Source: Acidovorax sp.
Lineage (GTDB): Bacteria; Pseudomonadota; Gammaproteobacteria; Burkholderiales; Burkholderiaceae_C
Length of the DNA: 64,000 nucleotides
Assembly (NCBI RefSeq): GCF_016783915.1
Contig: NZ_JADHVT010000002.1
Location: forward strand, 1-64,000
Direction of reading: 5' to 3'
Shown here: positions 1 to 9,000 of the stretch, piece by piece
Layout: each line of letters begins with the position of its first letter
How positions within the stretch are numbered: the stretch's first letter is position 1
Notes under the pieces: model-generated
Database searches by the model: none
Told to the model about the DNA's origin: nothing
What the model saw: only the letters and a program-made list of their open reading frames with translations
Made by a program: the position numbers and the translations under genes

Positions 1-787
1 GTTGCACGCGCACCAGCCGCCCACCGTTGTCCAGGCGGTCGTCCACGCGCACGTCGAGCGGGCGCAGCGGCTGGTCGGAGTATTGCCGCGTGGCGTTCAG
101 CTCGCGGCGCTCCTCGTCGTCCAGCGGCTCCAGCAGGCGGTAGCGCCATGCGTCCTGGCTGGCGAGAAAGACCACGCCATGCGCGTCCGACGCGAGCACG
201 ATGTCGGGTGTCTGCAGCCATTCGCGCTCCAGCTCCTGCAGCGCAATCTTGATGGCCACCAGCCCCAGGATGTGGCCGCTGTCGTCACGGATGGCCTGCG
301 ACAGGAAGTAGCCCGGCTCGCCCGTGGTCACGCCAATGCCGTAGAAGCTGCCGCGCCCCTGGGCCAGCGCCTGCTGCACATAGGGGCGAAAGCTGTAGTC
401 CACGCCCACGTTGCTGGTGGCCGTGCGCCAGTTGCTGGCGGCCACGGCCAGGCCGTCGCGGTCGAGCAGGGTGAGGGTGGAGGACTGGCTGGCGCCGTTG
501 GCCTGCTCCAGCTTGCGGTTGAGCTGCGCTATCTCGTCGGTGCTCAGGGTGCGGCGCAGGGCGTCCTGCAACTGCGCGTCCAGGGCCAGCACCTCGGGCA
601 GAGTGCGGTAGCGGTCGATGCGCTGGGCCAGCGTCTGCCCGTACAGGGCCAGCTGGCGCTGCACGCTCTCGCTTTCGTCCAGCAAGGACCGGTGCCAGGC
701 CCACTGGCCGGCGGCGAACATGCTGGCCACCGTGCCCGCTAGCAGGATGAGCAGCGTCCAGAACTGGCGAAGGCGGGGCGTGGGCAT
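1..787 (-). CDS. Sensor histidine kinase, N-terminal part (DctB/DctS type), cut by window edge
   Basis: The reading frame is open from an ATG at 787 to the window edge and has no stop, so only the first 262 codons are present. The product starts MPTPRLRQFW and has a membrane segment at about residues 8-28. A periplasmic sensing region follows, with the pattern seen in dCACHE domains of C4-dicarboxylate sensors: a helical stretch, then motifs such as TLLDRDGLAVAAS, DYSFRPYVQQAL and GYFLSQAI. The kinase core would lie outside the window. The gene is divergent from dctA, so it probably senses dicarboxylates and controls their uptake. Family assignment is by pattern and context; the subtype (DctB with an NtrC-type partner, or DctS with a LuxR-type partner) cannot be settled here. 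Confidence 0.75.
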   Translation of the reverse strand, partial: MPTPRLRQFWTLLILLAGTVASMFAAGQWAWHRSLLDESESVQRQLALYGQTLAQRIDRYRTLPEVLALDAQLQDALRRTLSTDEIAQLNRKLEQANGASQSSTLTLLDRDGLAVAASNWRTATSNVGVDYSFRPYVQQALAQGRGSFYGIGVTTGEPGYFLSQAIRDDSGHILGLVAIKIALQELEREWLQTPDIVLASDAHGVVFLASQDAWRYRLLEPLDDEERRELNATRQYSDQPLRPLDVRVDDRLDNGGRLVRVQ

Positions 788-862
788 GGGAATCCAGCGG
801 GGTGGTTGTGCGGCACCAAGGCCAATTGGGTGCGGGTGGGAGGGTGCTGCACCAGGCTGGGG

Positions 863-872
863 ACTAAGTAGT
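863..872. promoter_or_regulatory. Short inverted repeat upstream of dctA, candidate operator
   Basis: The intergenic region 788-1029 between the sensor kinase and dctA holds the perfect inverted repeat ACTA-AG-TAGT. A related half, ACTAATACCAATAGG, occurs near 917. I could not find a convincing GG-N10-GC sigma-54 promoter here, so a response regulator of the LuxR/NarL class is one possibility. No other gene is visible in this gap. The assignment is weak and rests on position and symmetry only. Confidence 0.25.
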
Positions 873-1029
873 TACCCTGATTTGGTGCACGCGCTCTCCT
901 ATGAAGCCGCTCTCGACTAATACCAATAGGTTATCGGCTGAAACAAAGTGCAGCGGTACAAACGGCACCCTTGACGCGCGCCGGAGGCACCCCGGTGGTG
1001 CAGACCCGTGACCCCAGGAGACCCGTTCC

Positions 1030-2400
1030 ATGCACAACCATTCCGCTCCCGCAGCCTCGACCTTGAAGCTGCCTTTTTACCGGCAACTGTACTTCCAGGT
1101 GGTGTTCGCCATCGTCCTGGGCGTTCTGCTGGGCCATTTCGAGCCGTCCTACGGCGAGGCGCTCAAGCCGCTGGGTGACGCGTTCATCAAGCTGGTCAAG
1201 ATGATCATCGCTCCGGTGATCTTCCTGACCATCGTGACCGGCATCGCTGGCATGTCGCAGCTCTCCACCGTGGGCCGCGTGTTCGGCAAGGCCATGGCGT
1301 ACTTCCTGTTCTTCTCCACGCTGGCCCTGGTGGTGGGCCTGGTGGTGGCCAACGTGGTGCAGCCCGGCGCGGGCATGAACATCAATGTGGCCGACCTGGA
1401 CCAGACCGCCGTGAAGGGCTACGTGGCCAAGTCGCATGAGATGACACTCACTGGCTTTGCGCTGGACATCATCCCCAAGACGCTGGTGAGCCCGTTCGTG
1501 GGCGACAACATCCTGCAGGTGTTGCTGGTGGCCGTGCTGTTCGGCATCGGCCTGGCCATGGTGGGTGAGGCAGGCCGGCCGGTGCTGAACTTTCTGGACG
1601 CGCTGACGACGCCCGTGTTCAAGGTGGTGGGCATCGTGATGAAGGCCGCTCCCATCGGTGCCTTTGGCGCCATGGCCTTTACCATCGGCAAGTTTGGCCT
1701 GGGCTCGCTGGTCAACCTGGCGTGGCTGGTGGGCTCGTTCTACATCACCTCGCTGCTGTTTGTGGTAGTGATCCTGGGCTTTGTGGCGCGCCTGTGTGGC
1801 TTCTCTGTGTTCAAGCTGTGCCGCTACCTCAAGGCCGAGCTGATGCTGGTGCTGGGCACTTCGTCTTCTGAATCCGCCCTGCCATCGCTGATGGAAAAGA
1901 TGGAAAAGGCCGGTTGCAGCAAGTCGGTGGTGGGTCTCGTGGTGCCTACGGGCTACTCGTTCAACCTGGATGGCACCAACATCTACATGACGCTGGCGGC
2001 GCTGTTCATCGCCCAGGCCACCAACACCGAACTGACGCTGGGCCACCAGGTAGCATTGCTGCTGGTGGCGATGTTGTCGTCCAAGGGCGCAGCGGGTGTG
2101 ACGGGCGCGGGCTTCATCACCCTGGCCGCCACCCTGGCCGTGGTGCCCGAAGTGCCGGTGGCTGGCATGGCGCTGATTCTGGGCGTGGACCGTTTCATGA
2201 GCGAATGCCGGTCGCTGACCAACTTCATCGGCAATGCCGTGGCCACGGTGGTGGTCTCGCGCTGGGAGAATGCGCTGGACCACGAGCGCCTGGACGCGGC
2301 GATGAACGGCCATCCGATGCCGCTCGCGGTGTCTGCGGCCTTGGGGCCTGTGGTGCCGGCGGATGTGCCCGTGGGTTCGGTGGCTCGCACCGTGGCCTGA
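1030..2400 (+). CDS. dctA: C4-dicarboxylate/cation symporter DctA
   Basis: This 456-residue inner-membrane carrier takes up succinate, fumarate and malate with cations. The sequence follows the dicarboxylate/amino acid:cation symporter family throughout. It has the opening [20 protein letters not shown], the [20 protein letters not shown] helix, the serine-rich re-entrant loop [12 protein letters not shown], the [10 protein letters not shown] motif and the second re-entrant loop [14 protein letters not shown]. Length is normal for DctA. The ATG at 1030 has a purine-rich CCAGGAG stretch about 10 bases upstream. It stands alone, divergent from the sensor kinase that probably controls it. Confidence 0.96.
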   Translation: MHNHSAPAASTLKLPFYRQLYFQVVFAIVLGVLLGHFEPSYGEALKPLGDAFIKLVKMIIAPVIFLTIVTGIAGMSQLSTVGRVFGKAMAYFLFFSTLALVVGLVVANVVQPGAGMNINVADLDQTAVKGYVAKSHEMTLTGFALDIIPKTLVSPFVGDNILQVLLVAVLFGIGLAMVGEAGRPVLNFLDALTTPVFKVVGIVMKAAPIGAFGAMAFTIGKFGLGSLVNLAWLVGSFYITSLLFVVVILGFVARLCGFSVFKLCRYLKAELMLVLGTSSSESALPSLMEKMEKAGCSKSVVGLVVPTGYSFNLDGTNIYMTLAALFIAQATNTELTLGHQVALLLVAMLSSKGAAGVTGAGFITLAATLAVVPEVPVAGMALILGVDRFMSECRSLTNFIGNAVATVVVSRWENALDHERLDAAMNGHPMPLAVSAALGPVVPADVPVGSVARTVA

Positions 2401-2523
2401 TTGCCGCTTTTGTGGTGGGTAGTGTCGAGTCAGCGCCATCAAGCACAATGACTGCCCTGCCTGACAGTACTGTGAGCGCTCTGAGCCGCTCAGGAGCCTG
2501 GGGCACTACAAGGAACTCCCACC

Positions 2524-2970
2524 ATGACCCTCGAAGCCGTTCTGGCCGCCTTTCATCTGCTGGCCATCCTGACCTTTGTGGTTTTCCTGTCCAGCCAGGC
2601 GGCGCTGTGCCGCATCGAGTGGCTCAATGCCGCCGTGGTCGAGCGGCTGGCCCGGCTGGATGTGATCTACGGTGTGGCCGGGGCGGTGATGATTGGCAGT
2701 GGTCTGGCCCGGTTGATCTGGGGCGTCAAGGGCGCGTCGTGGTACCTGTCGCAGCCCCTGTTCCACATCAAGATCACCCTGGTGCTGGCCATGGTCCTGT
2801 TGTCGTTTGTGCCTTCGGCCGCGTTTCGCCGCTGGCGCCAGAACCTGCGCAGCACCGGCGCGCTGCCGCCCGCCACGGAAGTCGCGCGGGTGCGCCGCCT
2901 GGTGATGATCCAGTCGCATGTGCTGCCCGTGGTGGCTGTGATTGCGGTGTTCTGGGCGCGCGGCTGGTAA
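2524..2970 (+). CDS. DUF2214 family membrane protein
   Basis: This is a 148-residue integral membrane protein with about four hydrophobic helices, at roughly residues 5-25, 45-65, 82-100 and 128-146. The order of features, including LDVIYGVAGAVMIGSGLARL, the WYLSQPLFHIKITLVLAM segment and the basic loop RRWRQN, matches the DUF2214 family of predicted membrane proteins. Its function is unknown. AAGGAACTCCCACC precedes the ATG. It ends just before a bidirectional terminator shared with the convergent PsiF-repeat gene. Confidence 0.8.
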   Translation: MTLEAVLAAFHLLAILTFVVFLSSQAALCRIEWLNAAVVERLARLDVIYGVAGAVMIGSGLARLIWGVKGASWYLSQPLFHIKITLVLAMVLLSFVPSAAFRRWRQNLRSTGALPPATEVARVRRLVMIQSHVLPVVAVIAVFWARGW

Positions 2971-2989
2971 GTGCAAGTACCCCATAAAA

Positions 2990-3028
2990 AAAAGCCCGCC
3001 AGGCTTGCTGCTGGCGGGCTTTTCTTTT
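2990..3028. terminator. Bidirectional intrinsic terminator
   Basis: AAAAGCCCGCCAG (2990-3002) pairs perfectly with CTGGCGGGCTTTT (3011-3023) around an 8-nt loop. It has an A-run on the left and TTTTCTTTT on the right. It lies between the convergent DUF2214 and PsiF-repeat genes and should stop transcription from both sides. Confidence 0.93.
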
Positions 3029-3063
3029 GAGGGCGCACCGAGGAAGGTGCACTGTGCGCGAAT

Positions 3064-3357
3064 TTACTTCTTCAGGCACTCGCTCATGAAGGCCTTGCGC
3101 TCATCGCCCTTGAGGGTCTTGGCCTTGGCATCAGCGTTGCAGGTTTTCATCTTGTCCTGCTGGGTGGCGGGCTTGTTGCTCAGGCAGGTCTTCATGAACG
3201 CCTTGCGCTCGTCGCCTTTCATCTCTCCGGCGTCCTTGTTGCAGGTCGCCATCTTCGATTGCTGCTTGGTGGGGGCCTTGGCGTCTTCGGCGGCGTGGGC
3301 ACCAAAGCCCACTGACAGGGCCAGTCCGAGTGCAGTCAAGGAAAGAAGCTTTTTCAT
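3064..3357 (-). CDS. PsiF-repeat secreted protein
   Basis: This is a 97-residue exported protein. A signal peptide of about 23 residues (MKKLLSLTALGLALSVGFGA) is followed by two PsiF repeats, each with the pattern KMxTCN...KGDERKAFMxxCL. The repeats carry two cysteines each. PsiF of E. coli is phosphate-starvation inducible; the molecular role of the repeat is not known. The start at 3357 is chosen because CCAGGAGATTCC lies just upstream and the signal peptide begins there; the longer open frame to 3447 lacks these features. Confidence 0.85.
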   Translation of the reverse strand: MKKLLSLTALGLALSVGFGAHAAEDAKAPTKQQSKMATCNKDAGEMKGDERKAFMKTCLSNKPATQQDKMKTCNADAKAKTLKGDERKAFMSECLKK

Positions 3358-3489
3358 GGAATCTCCTGGTGTGAATGCGTTATGGGGGGTCCCGGGGGCA
3401 TTGCACCATAGAACATGGCGTGCGACAACGCGCACAAGTCCTGACAACCCAATACGCAGCGTGCGGCAAGAGCCGGGTGCGTTGATCTC

Positions 3490-4011
3490 TCAGAGAGTGC
3501 GGGGTTTGGGCGCTGCGGCTGCATGGAACGCCTTGAGCGCGGTCTGGATCTGCCGGGTGTCGTAGGCCAGGCCTCCCAGGAAAAACACCACATCTCCCCG
3601 CTGCTGCCAGCGTTGCAGCGCTTTGAAGATCACGCGCAACGCAGAGTCCTTGTGGCCAGGGCGCAGCTTGACAAGGATCACGTTCTCATAATTGTCCAGG
3701 TGCACACGTTCCATGGCCTCCCAGGGCACGGTGTGCGGGTCGTCCTGGCGCAGGTCGGTGATGCCGGTGGCGTCGATGACCACCGCAGGGTCTCGTACCC
3801 GGTAGGCCTCCAGGGTGGACCTGCCCAGGGTTCCGCCTACACAGAACGCCACAAACGCGGCGCACAAGCAGAGGATCGTGAGCAGCCGGTCATTCGATAC
3901 AGCCGCCCAATACAGCGAAAAGGCCAGACACGCGAGCACCAGCAGGGTAAAAGGCACCTGAAACACCAAGGTCCAGCGGCGCCGGTAGAGCATGATGGGC
4001 TGAGGCTGCAT
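3490..4011 (-). CDS. Hypothetical membrane protein with a cytosolic PH-like region
   Basis: This is a 173-residue protein of unknown function. Two hydrophobic helices lie at about residues 14-34 and 43-62. A soluble domain of about 100 residues follows, containing DPAVVIDATGITDLRQDD, VPWEAMERVHLDNYEN and ILVKLRP. This arrangement of two helices followed by a beta-rich domain, with the 'V-I-D-x-x-G-I-x-D' start, resembles bacterial PH-like membrane proteins of the STM3941 kind. No catalytic motif is visible. It is transcribed away from argS. Confidence 0.65.
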   Translation of the reverse strand: MQPQPIMLYRRRWTLVFQVPFTLLVLACLAFSLYWAAVSNDRLLTILCLCAAFVAFCVGGTLGRSTLEAYRVRDPAVVIDATGITDLRQDDPHTVPWEAMERVHLDNYENVILVKLRPGHKDSALRVIFKALQRWQQRGDVVFFLGGLAYDTRQIQTALKAFHAAAAPKPRTL

Positions 4012-4121
4012 GCGCTTTCTCCTGTGGAATGGGCACTATTGTCCATTGTGCCTTTGGCTGTGGGACCGCCTCTGGTGGCAGGTCCGGCGCCTTGCGGCTG
4101 GCGCACCCGTAAAATCCGCCG

Positions 4122-5831
4122 ATGCTCACAGCCAAAAATGAATTGCTCGCTGCGCTCGCAGCCGAGCTGGAAAACCTGTCCCCCGGCGCTGGCGCCAAGG
4201 CGGCATTTGAATCTCCCAAGGTGGCGGCCCATGGCGACTTCGCCTGCACCGCAGCCATGCAACTGGCCAAGCCCCTCAAGCTCAACCCGCGCGCACTGGG
4301 AGAGCAGCTCAAGACCGCACTCGAAGCCACGCCTGCCTTTCAGCGCTGGGTGTCCGCCATCGAAATCGCGGGCCCTGGCTTTCTGAACATCCGCCTCCAA
4401 CCCGCCGCCAAGCAGGAAGTGGTGCGTGAGGTGCTGGCTGCGGGCGAGCGCTTTGGTTACCAGGCCAGCAATGGCCAGCAGGTGCTGGTCGAGTTCGTGT
4501 CGGCCAACCCCACGGGCCCGCTGCACGTGGGCCACGGCCGCCAGGCCGCGCTGGGCGATGCCATCTGCAACCTGTTCAGCACCCAGGGCTGGAAGGTGCA
4601 CCGCGAGTTCTATTACAACGACGCGGGCGTGCAGATCGACACTCTGACCAAGAGCACGCAGCTGCGCGCCAAGGGTTTCAAGCCCGGAGACGACTGCTGG
4701 CCTACCGACAGCGACAACCCGCTGGCCAAGAACTTCTACAACGGTGACTACATCGCCGACATTGCCGAGGCCTTCAAGGCCAAGGCCACCGTCAAGGCCG
4801 ACGACCGCGAGTTCACGGCCAATGGCGATGTGGAGGATTACGACAATATCCGCCAGTTTGCGGTGGCCTACCTGCGCAACGAGCAAGACAAGGACCTGCA
4901 GGCGTTCAACCTCCAGTTCGACGAGTATTACCTCGAGTCCAGCCTGTATACCAGCGGCCGCGTCGAGGCCACGGTGAACAAGCTCATTGCCAACGGCAAG
5001 ACTTACGAGCAGGACGGCGCGCTGTGGCTCAAGAGCACTGACTACGGCGACGACAAGGACCGCGTCATGCGCAAGCAGGACGGCACGTTCACCTACTTCG
5101 TGCCCGACGTGGCCTACCACATTGCCAAGTGGGAGCGCGGCTTCACCAAGGTCGTCAACATCCAGGGCACGGACCACCACGGCACCATCGCCCGCGTGCG
5201 CGCCGGCCTGCAGGCGGCCGATGTGGGCATTCCGCAGGGCTACCCCGACTACGTGCTGCACACCATGGTGCGGGTGGTCAAGGGCGGCGAAGAGGTCAAG
5301 ATCAGCAAGCGTGCGGGCAGCTACGTCACGCTGCGCGACCTGATCGAGTGGACCAGCAAGGATGCGGTGCGCTTCTTCCTGCTCAGCCGCAAGCCCGACA
5401 CCGAGTACACCTTCGACGTGGATCTGGCCGTGGCCCAGAACAACGACAACCCGGTGTACTACGTGCAGTACGCGCATGCGCGCATCCAGTCGGTGCTGCG
5501 CGCCTGGCAAGAGGCGGGCGGTGGTGATGTGGCTTCGCTCAAGGATGTGGACCTGTCCGCGCTGGAGGGCCCTCAGGCCCAGGCGCTGATGCTGCAGCTG
5601 GCCAAGTACCCCGAGATGCTGACCGCCGCCGCAGATGGCGAGGCGCCGCACGATGTGACGTTCTACCTGCGCGACCTGGCTGCCAGTTACCACAGCTATT
5701 ACGATGCCGAGCGCATCCTGGTGGATGACGAGGCGGTGAAGAAGGCGCGCCTGGCGCTCGTCGCCGCCACCGCCCAGGTATTGCACAATGGCCTGGCCGT
5801 GCTGGGCGTGTCGGCCCCAGCCAGAATGTAA
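4122..5831 (+). CDS. argS: Arginyl-tRNA synthetase
   Basis: This class I synthetase charges tRNA-Arg in the cytoplasm. The protein has 569 residues, normal for ArgS. The N-terminal additional domain (about 1-95) is followed by the signature [16 protein letters not shown], with the HIGH-type motif HVGH at 135-138. The KMSKS-type loop is KISKRAG, and [13 protein letters not shown] and [12 protein letters not shown] are typical ArgRS catalytic-core segments. The C-terminal helical anticodon-binding domain includes [16 protein letters not shown]. It is followed after 15 bases by a SPOR-domain gene, suggesting co-transcription. Confidence 0.97.
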   Translation: MLTAKNELLAALAAELENLSPGAGAKAAFESPKVAAHGDFACTAAMQLAKPLKLNPRALGEQLKTALEATPAFQRWVSAIEIAGPGFLNIRLQPAAKQEVVREVLAAGERFGYQASNGQQVLVEFVSANPTGPLHVGHGRQAALGDAICNLFSTQGWKVHREFYYNDAGVQIDTLTKSTQLRAKGFKPGDDCWPTDSDNPLAKNFYNGDYIADIAEAFKAKATVKADDREFTANGDVEDYDNIRQFAVAYLRNEQDKDLQAFNLQFDEYYLESSLYTSGRVEATVNKLIANGKTYEQDGALWLKSTDYGDDKDRVMRKQDGTFTYFVPDVAYHIAKWERGFTKVVNIQGTDHHGTIARVRAGLQAADVGIPQGYPDYVLHTMVRVVKGGEEVKISKRAGSYVTLRDLIEWTSKDAVRFFLLSRKPDTEYTFDVDLAVAQNNDNPVYYVQYAHARIQSVLRAWQEAGGGDVASLKDVDLSALEGPQAQALMLQLAKYPEMLTAAADGEAPHDVTFYLRDLAASYHSYYDAERILVDDEAVKKARLALVAATAQVLHNGLAVLGVSAPARM

Positions 5832-5846
5832 GCAGTTACTACCAAT

Positions 5847-6503
5847 ATGAAAAAGCAACAGACGGGCGGGACCATTGTCGGCTTCATCGTCGGGGTCATT
5901 GTGGGCCTGGGCGCGGCGCTGGCCGTGGCCGTGTATGTGACCAAGGTGCCGGTGCCCTTCCTGAACAAGGGCAACGGTCGGGGGGCAGACATGGACGCAG
6001 CCGAATCCCAGAAGAACAAGAACTGGGATCCGAACTCGCCGCTGTATGGCAAAAATCCGGCACGTCCTGCCGCGCCACCGGTTGCAGCCGCCGCATCGTC
6101 TCCTGCATCGGCACCTGCCCCCGAGGTGCGCGCTGCCGCCTCAGCGGCCAAGCCTGCAGCGAGCAAGCCAGAGGCCAAAGCCGACGCCAAGGCCGAGAGC
6201 AAGGCAGGCGCCGATCCGCTGGGCGATCTGGCCGTGGCCAAGGCAGCGGCCAAGGGCAGTGTGGACCCGTTTGACTACTTCGTGCAGGCGGGCGCCTTCC
6301 GCACCCAGGCCGACGCAGACGCCCAGCGCGCCAAGCTGGCCATGCTGGGCTGGGAGGCCCGCGTGAGCGAGCGTGAGCAAAATGGCCGTGCGGTCTTCCG
6401 GGTGCGCATCGGCCCCTTCACCAAGCGTGACGATGCCGAGGTGCTCAAGGAAAAACTCGATGGCGCCGGGCTGGAGTCGGCGCTGGTGCGTGTGCAGCGC
6501 TGA
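5847..6503 (+). CDS. SPOR-domain cell-envelope protein
   Basis: This 218-residue protein is anchored by one N-terminal membrane helix (about 10-31, IVGFIVGVIVGLGAALAVAV). An Ala/Pro/Lys-rich linker follows, then a C-terminal SPOR domain from about residue 143 (FDYFVQAGAFRTQADADAQR to the end). SPOR domains bind denuded septal peptidoglycan, as in FtsN, so the protein likely acts at the division site. The order argS then SPOR then dsbA suggests a shared transcript. It is too short to call FtsN itself with confidence. Confidence 0.85.
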   Translation: MKKQQTGGTIVGFIVGVIVGLGAALAVAVYVTKVPVPFLNKGNGRGADMDAAESQKNKNWDPNSPLYGKNPARPAAPPVAAAASSPASAPAPEVRAAASAAKPAASKPEAKADAKAESKAGADPLGDLAVAKAAAKGSVDPFDYFVQAGAFRTQADADAQRAKLAMLGWEARVSEREQNGRAVFRVRIGPFTKRDDAEVLKEKLDGAGLESALVRVQR

Positions 6504-6595
6504 CAGGCCTGCCAAAACGGCGTCAACGCCAGGGCTGAACTTTTTGTAAAGGGATGTCTCACATCCCCCATACCTGAACCAGGAGAGTCTTTGTC

Positions 6596-7252
6596 ATGAA
6601 ACGCCGTGAGTTTTCTTTGTCCGCCGCGTCGGCGGTTGCCGCTTCTGCCCTGACGCTGCCAGTGGCCAACCCCGCCATGGCGCAAGCCCGCCAGTTCAAG
6701 GAGGGCAAGGACTTCAAGCGGCTGGACAAGCCCGTCGCCCCCGATGCCCCCGCTGGCAAGGTCGATGTGATCGAGTTCTTCTGGTACAGCTGTCCCCACT
6801 GCAACGCCTTTGAGCCCACGCTGGACGCCTGGGTCAAGGCCGCGCCCAAGGACCTCTCCATCCGCCGCGTGCCCGTGGCGTTCAACGCCAGTTTTGTGCC
6901 CCAGCAAAAGCTGTACTACACACTCGAAGGCATGGGCAAGCTCGACGCGCTGCACGCCAAGGTATTCCGCGCCATCCATGTGGAGAAGGCCAAGCTCGCC
7001 AAGGACGACGAAATCCTGGCCTGGGTGACCCAGCAGGGCGTGGATGCCGCCAAGTTCAAGGAAGTCTATGGTTCCTTCAGCGTGGCCAACCAGGTGCGGC
7101 GCGCCTCGCAGCTGCAAGATTCGTATGGCGTCGAAGGTGTGCCGTCCATGGGCGTGGCGGGCAAGTACTACACCGACGGCACGATGGCTGGCAGCATGCA
7201 GACGGTGCTGCAAGTGGTCGAATACCTGGCGGCCACGGCGCGCAAAGCCTGA
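6596..7252 (+). CDS. dsbA: Periplasmic thiol:disulfide interchange protein DsbA
   Basis: This oxidase introduces disulfides into periplasmic proteins. The 218-residue product has an export signal at about 1-31, and the thioredoxin-fold active site FFWYSCPHCNAFEP with CPHC at 66-69. The cis-proline loop is GVPSMGV near the C-terminus. Its signal begins MKRREFSLSAAS, which carries a twin-arginine-like pair rather than a plain Sec basic region. AGGAGAGTC precedes the ATG. An intrinsic terminator follows the stop. Confidence 0.93.
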   Translation: MKRREFSLSAASAVAASALTLPVANPAMAQARQFKEGKDFKRLDKPVAPDAPAGKVDVIEFFWYSCPHCNAFEPTLDAWVKAAPKDLSIRRVPVAFNASFVPQQKLYYTLEGMGKLDALHAKVFRAIHVEKAKLAKDDEILAWVTQQGVDAAKFKEVYGSFSVANQVRRASQLQDSYGVEGVPSMGVAGKYYTDGTMAGSMQTVLQVVEYLAATARKA

Positions 7253-7283
7253 CAAGGTGCCGACTCTGTCGGCAAGCTGTTCC

Positions 7284-7310
7284 AAAAGCCCGCTGATGCG
7301 GGCTTTTTTT
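7284..7310 (+). terminator. Intrinsic terminator after dsbA
   Basis: GCCCGC (7288-7293) pairs with GCGGGC (7298-7303) around a TGAT loop, with an AAAA lead and a run of seven T. It ends the dsbA transcript and separates it from lptA. Confidence 0.9.
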
Positions 7311-7333
7311 CGGGGTGGGTACTATCGGGTGGC

Positions 7334-7339
7334 TACAAT
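7334..7339 (+). promoter_or_regulatory. Candidate -10 box for lptA-lptB
   Basis: TACAAT in the context GGCTACAATCATTG lies 20 bases before the lptA ATG and just after the dsbA terminator, where a new promoter is expected. No good -35 hexamer is visible at the right distance, so the call is tentative. Confidence 0.35.
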
Positions 7340-7359
7340 CATTGCAAGATTCGTGCCCT

Positions 7360-8019
7360 ATGACCCACCGCCTACTCCCCCTCCTGTTGCTCGCAGCCCT
7401 GACCGGTCTTGCGGGTATGGCACACGCCGAAAAGGCCGACCGTGCCAAGCCCATGAACATCGAGGCCGACGCCCTGCGCCACGATGAACTCAAGCAGACC
7501 AGCGTGTTCTCGGGCCGCGTGGTGATGACCAAAGGCACCATCGTGTTGCGCGGTGCGCGGCTGGATGTGCGCCAGGACGCCGACGGTTACCAATACGGCG
7601 TGGTCACGGCCGAGGCGGGCAAACGGGCGTTTTTCCGCCAAAAGCGCGACACCGTAGCTGGAGTGCCAGACGAGTTCATCGAAGGCGAGAGCGAGGTCAT
7701 CGAGTACGACGGCAAAGCCGACAACGTGCGCTTCATCACCCGCGCCGAACTCCGCCGCTACCGTGGGTCGGTACTGAACGACGAGATCACCGGTGCCGTG
7801 ATCGTCTATAACAACCTCACCGACGTGTTCACGGTGGACGGCCAGAGGGCACCAGCGTCGTCTGCTGCCGCAGGCGACACGCCAGCGTCCGGTGGCCGCG
7901 TGCGTGCCGTGCTGGCGCCCAAAGACCCGCCGTCCGGCGCGGCGGCCCCAGCCGCAGTGCCTGACGCGCCCGCACCGGCGCTGCGCCCCAGCAACAGCCT
8001 TGGCGGCGGCGCCAAGTGA
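7360..8019 (+). CDS. lptA: Lipopolysaccharide transport periplasmic protein LptA
   Basis: LptA forms the periplasmic bridge that carries LPS from the inner to the outer membrane. The product has 219 residues: a signal peptide ending near AHA (about residue 23), then an OstA/LptA beta-jellyroll domain. Visible family segments are [33 protein letters not shown] and [12 protein letters not shown] Pro/Ala-rich tail follows from about residue 165. I chose the ATG at 7360 because the signal peptide starts there. Its stop overlaps the GTG of lptB. No lptC lies upstream, where many relatives have it. Confidence 0.9.
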   Translation: MTHRLLPLLLLAALTGLAGMAHAEKADRAKPMNIEADALRHDELKQTSVFSGRVVMTKGTIVLRGARLDVRQDADGYQYGVVTAEAGKRAFFRQKRDTVAGVPDEFIEGESEVIEYDGKADNVRFITRAELRRYRGSVLNDEITGAVIVYNNLTDVFTVDGQRAPASSAAAGDTPASGGRVRAVLAPKDPPSGAAAPAAVPDAPAPALRPSNSLGGGAK

Positions 8020-8828
8020 GCGGGCCCGCTGTGAGTACTGGTCCTGATACCCGGGCTGATAACCGCCTGGGGCCCGATTCCCAGTCGGGCAGCCGCCTGG
8101 AGGTTCAGCACCTGGCCAAGTCCTATGGCAGCCGCAAGGTCGTCAAGGATGTGTCGCTGGTGGTGCAAAAAGGCGAGGTCGTGGGGCTGCTGGGCCCCAA
8201 CGGCGCGGGCAAGACCACGTCCTTCTACATGATCGTGGGCCTGGTGCGCAGCGATGCGGGCGACATCCGTATCGACGGCCACTCGGTGGCCCACATGCCC
8301 ATCCACCGCCGCTCACGGCTGGGGCTGTCGTACCTGCCGCAGGAAGCCTCCATTTTCCGCAAGCTCACCGTCGAAGAAAACGTGCGTGCAGTGCTGGAGC
8401 TGCAGCGTGCCGACGACGGCCAGCCGCTGACGCGCGACGCCATCGAGGAGCGCCTGACGGCCCTGTTGCAAGAGCTGCGTGTGGACCACCTGCGTGCATC
8501 GCCTGCCCTGGCCCTGTCCGGTGGCGAGCGCCGCCGCGTCGAGATCGCCCGCGCCCTCGCCACCCAGCCGCGCTTTATCCTGCTGGACGAGCCCTTTGCG
8601 GGCATTGACCCCATCGCCGTGATCGAGATTCAGCGCATCATCGGCTTCCTCAAGGCGCGCGGCATTGGTGTGCTGATCACCGACCACAACGTGCGCGAGA
8701 CGCTGGGCATCTGCGACCACGCCTTCATCATCAGCGACGGCCGCGTGCTGGCGCAGGGCACCCCCTCCGAGATCGTGGACAACGCCGAAGTGCGCCGTGT
8801 GTACCTCGGCGAACACTTCAGGATGTAG
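8016..8828 (+). CDS. lptB: LPS export ABC transporter ATP-binding protein LptB
   Basis: This is the cytoplasmic ATPase of the LptB2FGC complex that extracts LPS from the inner membrane. The product has 270 residues. Motifs in order are Walker [10 protein letters not shown], the Q-loop YLPQEASIF, the signature LSGGERRR, Walker [13 protein letters not shown] and the switch histidine in ITDHNVRE. The core begins at about residue 27, so there is an N-terminal extension relative to LptB of about 240 residues. The GTG start overlaps the lptA stop (GTGA), which implies coupled translation. Confidence 0.94.
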   Translation: MSGPAVSTGPDTRADNRLGPDSQSGSRLEVQHLAKSYGSRKVVKDVSLVVQKGEVVGLLGPNGAGKTTSFYMIVGLVRSDAGDIRIDGHSVAHMPIHRRSRLGLSYLPQEASIFRKLTVEENVRAVLELQRADDGQPLTRDAIEERLTALLQELRVDHLRASPALALSGGERRRVEIARALATQPRFILLDEPFAGIDPIAVIEIQRIIGFLKARGIGVLITDHNVRETLGICDHAFIISDGRVLAQGTPSEIVDNAEVRRVYLGEHFRM

Positions 8829-8834
8829 ACATGG

Positions 8835-8993
8835 CCCCCACGCTTGTCACTTTGTGTACTGCGCTGCCTCCTGAGGGGGCTTTCGCGCCTTGGGGCGGCC
8901 CGGCGGCGCAGCACTGTGCCCCCACGCTCCCCGCTGCGCGTGGTTCGCTGCCCCCCAAGGGGGCTTTCGCGCCTTGGGGCGGCCCGGCGGCGC
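8835..8993. repeat. Tandem GC-rich repeat, two units of 84 bp
   Basis: Unit 1 starts at 8835 and unit 2 at 8919, both with CCCCCACGCT. The last 35 bases, beginning GGGGGCTTTCGCGCCTTGGG, are identical at 8875-8909 and 8959-8993. The middle of each unit differs. The pair fills the gap between lptB and rpoN and ends 7 bases before the rpoN ATG. From memory, related sequences are common between genes in Comamonadaceae; I cannot verify that here. Confidence 0.9.
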
Positions 8994-9000
8994 TCAATCA

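Noticed and set aside
788..1029. Sigma-54 promoter for dctA
   Set aside because: Candidate GG/GC pairs near 893 and 1003 do not have the 10-base spacing.
931..2448. Minus-strand open frame of 505 codons over dctA
   Set aside because: It is His/Gln-rich, low-complexity antisense to a clear DctA.
3837..5858. Minus-strand open frame of 673 codons across argS
   Set aside because: It is the antisense shadow of argS; GC-rich DNA leaves the opposite frame open, and its His/Val-rich translation matches no family.
8835..8993. Possible CRISPR array before rpoN
   Set aside because: Only two long units lie in tandem with no regular spacers and no cas genes.
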